From: Bacteroidales bacterium
Lineage (GTDB): Bacteria > Bacteroidota > Bacteroidia > Bacteroidales > F082
Reading direction: 5' to 3'
Assembly (NCBI GenBank): GCA_017553625.1
Contig: JAFZKP010000009.1
Coordinates: 1 to 64,000, forward strand
DNA: 64,000 nucleotides
The stretch's first letter is position 1, and the number at the start of each line of letters is the position of its first letter. The position numbers and the translations under genes are program-made. Positions 62,022-64,000 of the stretch are shown piece after piece. The notes beneath the pieces were generated by a model. That model was given only the letters and a program-made list of their open reading frames with translations, ran no database searches and was not told the origin of the DNA.

Positions 62022-63050
62022 TTAAAACAATGATCCTTGATCAGCTCCTTTGAAGATGCCGAGGTGTTTGTAGGCGAGGTCGGTGGCGACGCGTCCGCGC
62101 GGTGTGCGCATGAGGTAGCCTTCCTGGATGAGGAACGGCTCGCATACCTCTTCGATGGTGCCAGCCTCTTCACCGACGGCGGTGGCTATGGTGTTTACGC
62201 CAACAGGTCCGCCATTGAATTTCTCGATGATTGTCAGTAAGATGCGGTTGTCCATGTCGTCGAGGCCGTGCTGGTCGACATTGAGGGCCTTAAGTCCTAT
62301 TTTTGCGATGTCGATGGTGATGCGCCCGTCTCTGTCGCCTTTGATTTGGGCGAAGTCGCGGACACGGCGCAGCAGCAGGTTGGCGATACGAGGGGTGCCG
62401 CGGCTTCTGCGTGCTATCTCAAACGCCGCTTCGTCGTCGATAGGGACGCGGAGTATTGACGCTGAGCGTTTTATGATGTTTGAAAGCGTCTTCGAGTCGT
62501 AGTATTCGAGACGCATGTTGATGCCGAAACGTGAGCGCAGCGGGGCTGTGAGAAGTCCCGAGCGCGTGGTGGCGCCTATCAGCGTGAAAGGGTTGAGCGC
62601 AATCTGGACGCTGCGGGCGTTGGGTCCGGTCTCAATCATGATGTCGATGCGGAAGTCCTCCATGGCGGAGTAGAGATATTCTTCCACGACGGGGCTGAGG
62701 CGGTGAATCTCGTCTATGAACAGCACGTCGTTTTTCTCGAGGCTTGTGAGCAGTCCCGCGAGGTTGCCTGGCTTGTCGAGAACGGGACCTGAGGTCATTT
62801 TCATGTTCACGCCGAGTTCGTTGGCGATGATGTGCGACAAGGTGGTCTTGCCCAATCCTGGAGGTCCGTGGAGCAAGACATGGTCGAGCGACTCGCCGCG
62901 CTGTGCAGCCGCCTTCACAAAAACCTTAAGATTTGCCACGACCTGCTCCTGCCCGGCGAAACTGGCGAAAGCGTCAGGTCTGATGACCTGCTCGATTTCC
63001 TTCTCCGCCTTGCTCATCGAGGTGCCGTATGCATCGAGATTTTCATTCAT
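62022..63050 (-). CDS. ruvB: Holliday junction branch migration helicase RuvB
   Basis: 342 residues from the ATG at 63050 ([12 protein letters not shown]); the longer frame would start inside the promoter. AAA+ core with Walker [13 protein letters not shown], Walker B DEIHRL, arginine-finger region APLRSRFGI and the C-terminal winged helix ([22 protein letters not shown]). Drives branch migration with RuvA during recombination repair. Box TAATTTTG at 63068-63075 on the minus strand. Confidence 0.98.
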   Translation of the reverse strand: MNENLDAYGTSMSKAEKEIEQVIRPDAFASFAGQEQVVANLKVFVKAAAQRGESLDHVLLHGPPGLGKTTLSHIIANELGVNMKMTSGPVLDKPGNLAGLLTSLEKNDVLFIDEIHRLSPVVEEYLYSAMEDFRIDIMIETGPNARSVQIALNPFTLIGATTRSGLLTAPLRSRFGINMRLEYYDSKTLSNIIKRSASILRVPIDDEAAFEIARRSRGTPRIANLLLRRVRDFAQIKGDRDGRITIDIAKIGLKALNVDQHGLDDMDNRILLTIIEKFNGGPVGVNTIATAVGEEAGTIEEVCEPFLIQEGYLMRTPRGRVATDLAYKHLGIFKGADQGSLF

Positions 63051-63067
63051 ATTGAAAAAATTATTGA

Positions 63068-63075
63068 CAAAATTA
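63068..63075 (-). promoter_or_regulatory. Bacteroidota -7 box TAATTTTG for ruvB
   Basis: TAATTTTG on the minus strand, 17 bp before the ruvB ATG. The -33 partner is unclear. Confidence 0.55.
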
Positions 63076-63133
63076 CAAAAAATCACACACTAAATTGAAA
63101 ACTTTTGCGTAATTTAGCAAAAAATTTTAAGTT

Positions 63134-63718
63134 TTGAGGAATAAATTATTGTTTCTGGCTTTAATGTGCTTATTATCAATAAGTTGTGCAGCACAGCGGG
63201 GTGTTTTGATTCTGAATCAGGACAGAAGAATCGATACTTTGCTGATGAAACAGCGTCAGATTCATGACAACGACAGCACGATAGACGGATTCAGGGTGCA
63301 GATTTTCATGGAGTTGGGCAACGACGCCTTGAAACATGCCGACAGCGTGAAGACGGTTTTCAGCGAGAAATATCCTGACATTCCGGTTTATCTGATATTT
63401 GGCCAGCCATATTATCGTCTCCGTATCGGTGATTTCCGCACAAGATTGGAAGCTGAAAACATGTATCAGCAGCTGAAAAAGAACTATAAGAACGCTTTTG
63501 TCACTGCCGACCGCATCGAGCTGCCATATAACGCACTTTGTGTTGGTGACATTAATATTGAGGAACTGCTTGTCGATTCATTGAAGATACTTGACTCGTT
63601 GAAAAAGAAAATCTTCATTGAAGAAGATTTGTTTATCACTGATACCATTTATCTTGACAGTCTTTATTTCAACGACAGCATCTATAATTCCAATGAGGGA
63701 ATATATTATGATGAATAA
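63134..63718 (+). CDS. SPOR-domain lipoprotein-like secreted protein
   Basis: 194 residues starting at a TTG codon (63134), chosen because only this start gives a full signal peptide (RNKLLFLALMCLLSISC, a possible lipobox). Residues about 52-128 form a SPOR domain, which binds denuded peptidoglycan: FRVQIFMELGNDALKHADSV, YRLRIGDFRTRLEAENMYQQL. A C-terminal acidic, Asp/Leu-repeating tail (DSLKILDSLKKK, DTIYLDSLYFNDS) follows. Divergent from ruvB. Probably a cell-envelope protein; exact role unknown. Confidence 0.8.
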   Translation: MRNKLLFLALMCLLSISCAAQRGVLILNQDRRIDTLLMKQRQIHDNDSTIDGFRVQIFMELGNDALKHADSVKTVFSEKYPDIPVYLIFGQPYYRLRIGDFRTRLEAENMYQQLKKNYKNAFVTADRIELPYNALCVGDINIEELLVDSLKILDSLKKKIFIEEDLFITDTIYLDSLYFNDSIYNSNEGIYYDE

Positions 63719-63745
63719 AAAGCCGTTTATATAAAAAATGTTTTT

Positions 63746-64000
63746 ATGGAAAACGATGATCTTAAAAAACAGGTTGACGAGCTGTTCAGGCTTTTCAAGA
63801 AGGTGATGGAGAAGTTTCCGCCTGACGATGTGCCTGGTATGGATAAGGCGCAGTATGAGCAGTTGAAGATGTATCTCACTCAGTATGAACAGGTTAAAGA
63901 CCAGTTTTCGGTTGAGATGTTCAGCATGATGGATCCTGTGATGGCAAAAAGACTCATTTCTATGCTGACCGACAAGCTTCGCGAGCAACTTGGAGAAGAC
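63746..64000 (+). CDS. Unknown protein, N-terminal 85 residues (runs off the window end)
   Basis: An ATG at 63746 opens a frame to the last base. The sequence is charged and helical (ENDDLKKQVDELFRLFKKVM, a short heptad pattern; then QYEQLKMYLTQYEQV), without signal peptide or membrane helix. It begins 27 bp after the SPOR-domain gene on the same strand. I recognise no family. Confidence 0.65.
   Translation, partial: MENDDLKKQVDELFRLFKKVMEKFPPDDVPGMDKAQYEQLKMYLTQYEQVKDQFSVEMFSMMDPVMAKRLISMLTDKLREQLGED

Overview
This window is a chromosomal segment of a member of the Bacteroidota, most likely order Bacteroidales. The basis is gene content (gldE-gldD after ssb, a type IX secretion plug protein, PorV/PorQ-family and T9SS-sorted proteins, TonB-dependent receptors with carboxypeptidase-regulatory N-termini, GH92 and GH29 enzymes, a PcrB/GGGP-synthase homologue, DPP4) and the recurrent Bacteroidota promoter motif TAnnTTTG found upstream of many genes. 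I see no phage, plasmid or insertion-sequence genes. It looks like core genome with envelope and secretion genes, peppered with small dispersed repeats.

Layout. 1-5000 (minus strand): a lipoprotein cut by the window edge and carrying in-frame palindromic repeats, DPP4, a GGGP-synthase-like prenyltransferase and an orphan sensor kinase. 5081-11090 (plus): leuS with an extra nuclease-like domain, a GH29 fucosidase and ahcY, closed by a strong bidirectional terminator shared with a Rieske-like lipoprotein. 11858-21046: a three-gene operon of TonB-dependent receptor, 1450-residue secreted protein and PorV/PorQ-family barrel. 21156-23201: greA, a HIT protein and a THUMP RNA methyltransferase, with a terminator-like hairpin in the greA leader. 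23392-31441: a 1087-residue fused flavin/iron-sulfur dehydrogenase, a GDPD-like lipoprotein, a GH5 lipoprotein and an LtaS-like sulfatase-fold membrane enzyme. 31480-35214: tyrS, an NqrM-like protein, apbE and the T9SS plug protein. 35316-40381: priA, an ExbB/ExbD operon and tRNA-Ser(GGA).

40518-46906 (minus): ansA, tatD, hflX, trpS, rng, a 29-residue mS38/bS22-like ribosomal protein and an HU protein. Three of the junctions here are filled by inverted arrays of an 8-bp tandem repeat. 47079-52181 (plus): ssb, gldE, gldD, a secreted protein with a duplicated domain, and corA. 52301-60625: an OB-fold lipoprotein, a T9SS-sorted Asp-box protein, a GH92 alpha-mannosidase and an outer-membrane beta-barrel receptor. 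60927-64000: a YitT-family transporter, ruvB, a SPOR-domain protein and a partial unknown gene.

The functional theme beyond housekeeping is the envelope: T9SS export, TonB-energised uptake and glycan or peptide breakdown. The most unusual items are (1) a DUF559/Vsr-like PD-(D/E)XK domain inserted in leucyl-tRNA synthetase, (2) dispersed repeats that sit in frame inside tatD and a lipoprotein gene, (3) the receptor / giant secreted protein / PorV-like triad, (4) the single-chain HcnABC-like dehydrogenase, and (5) inverted octamer arrays at three gene junctions. Everything is read by eye; domain limits are approximate and no database search was run.
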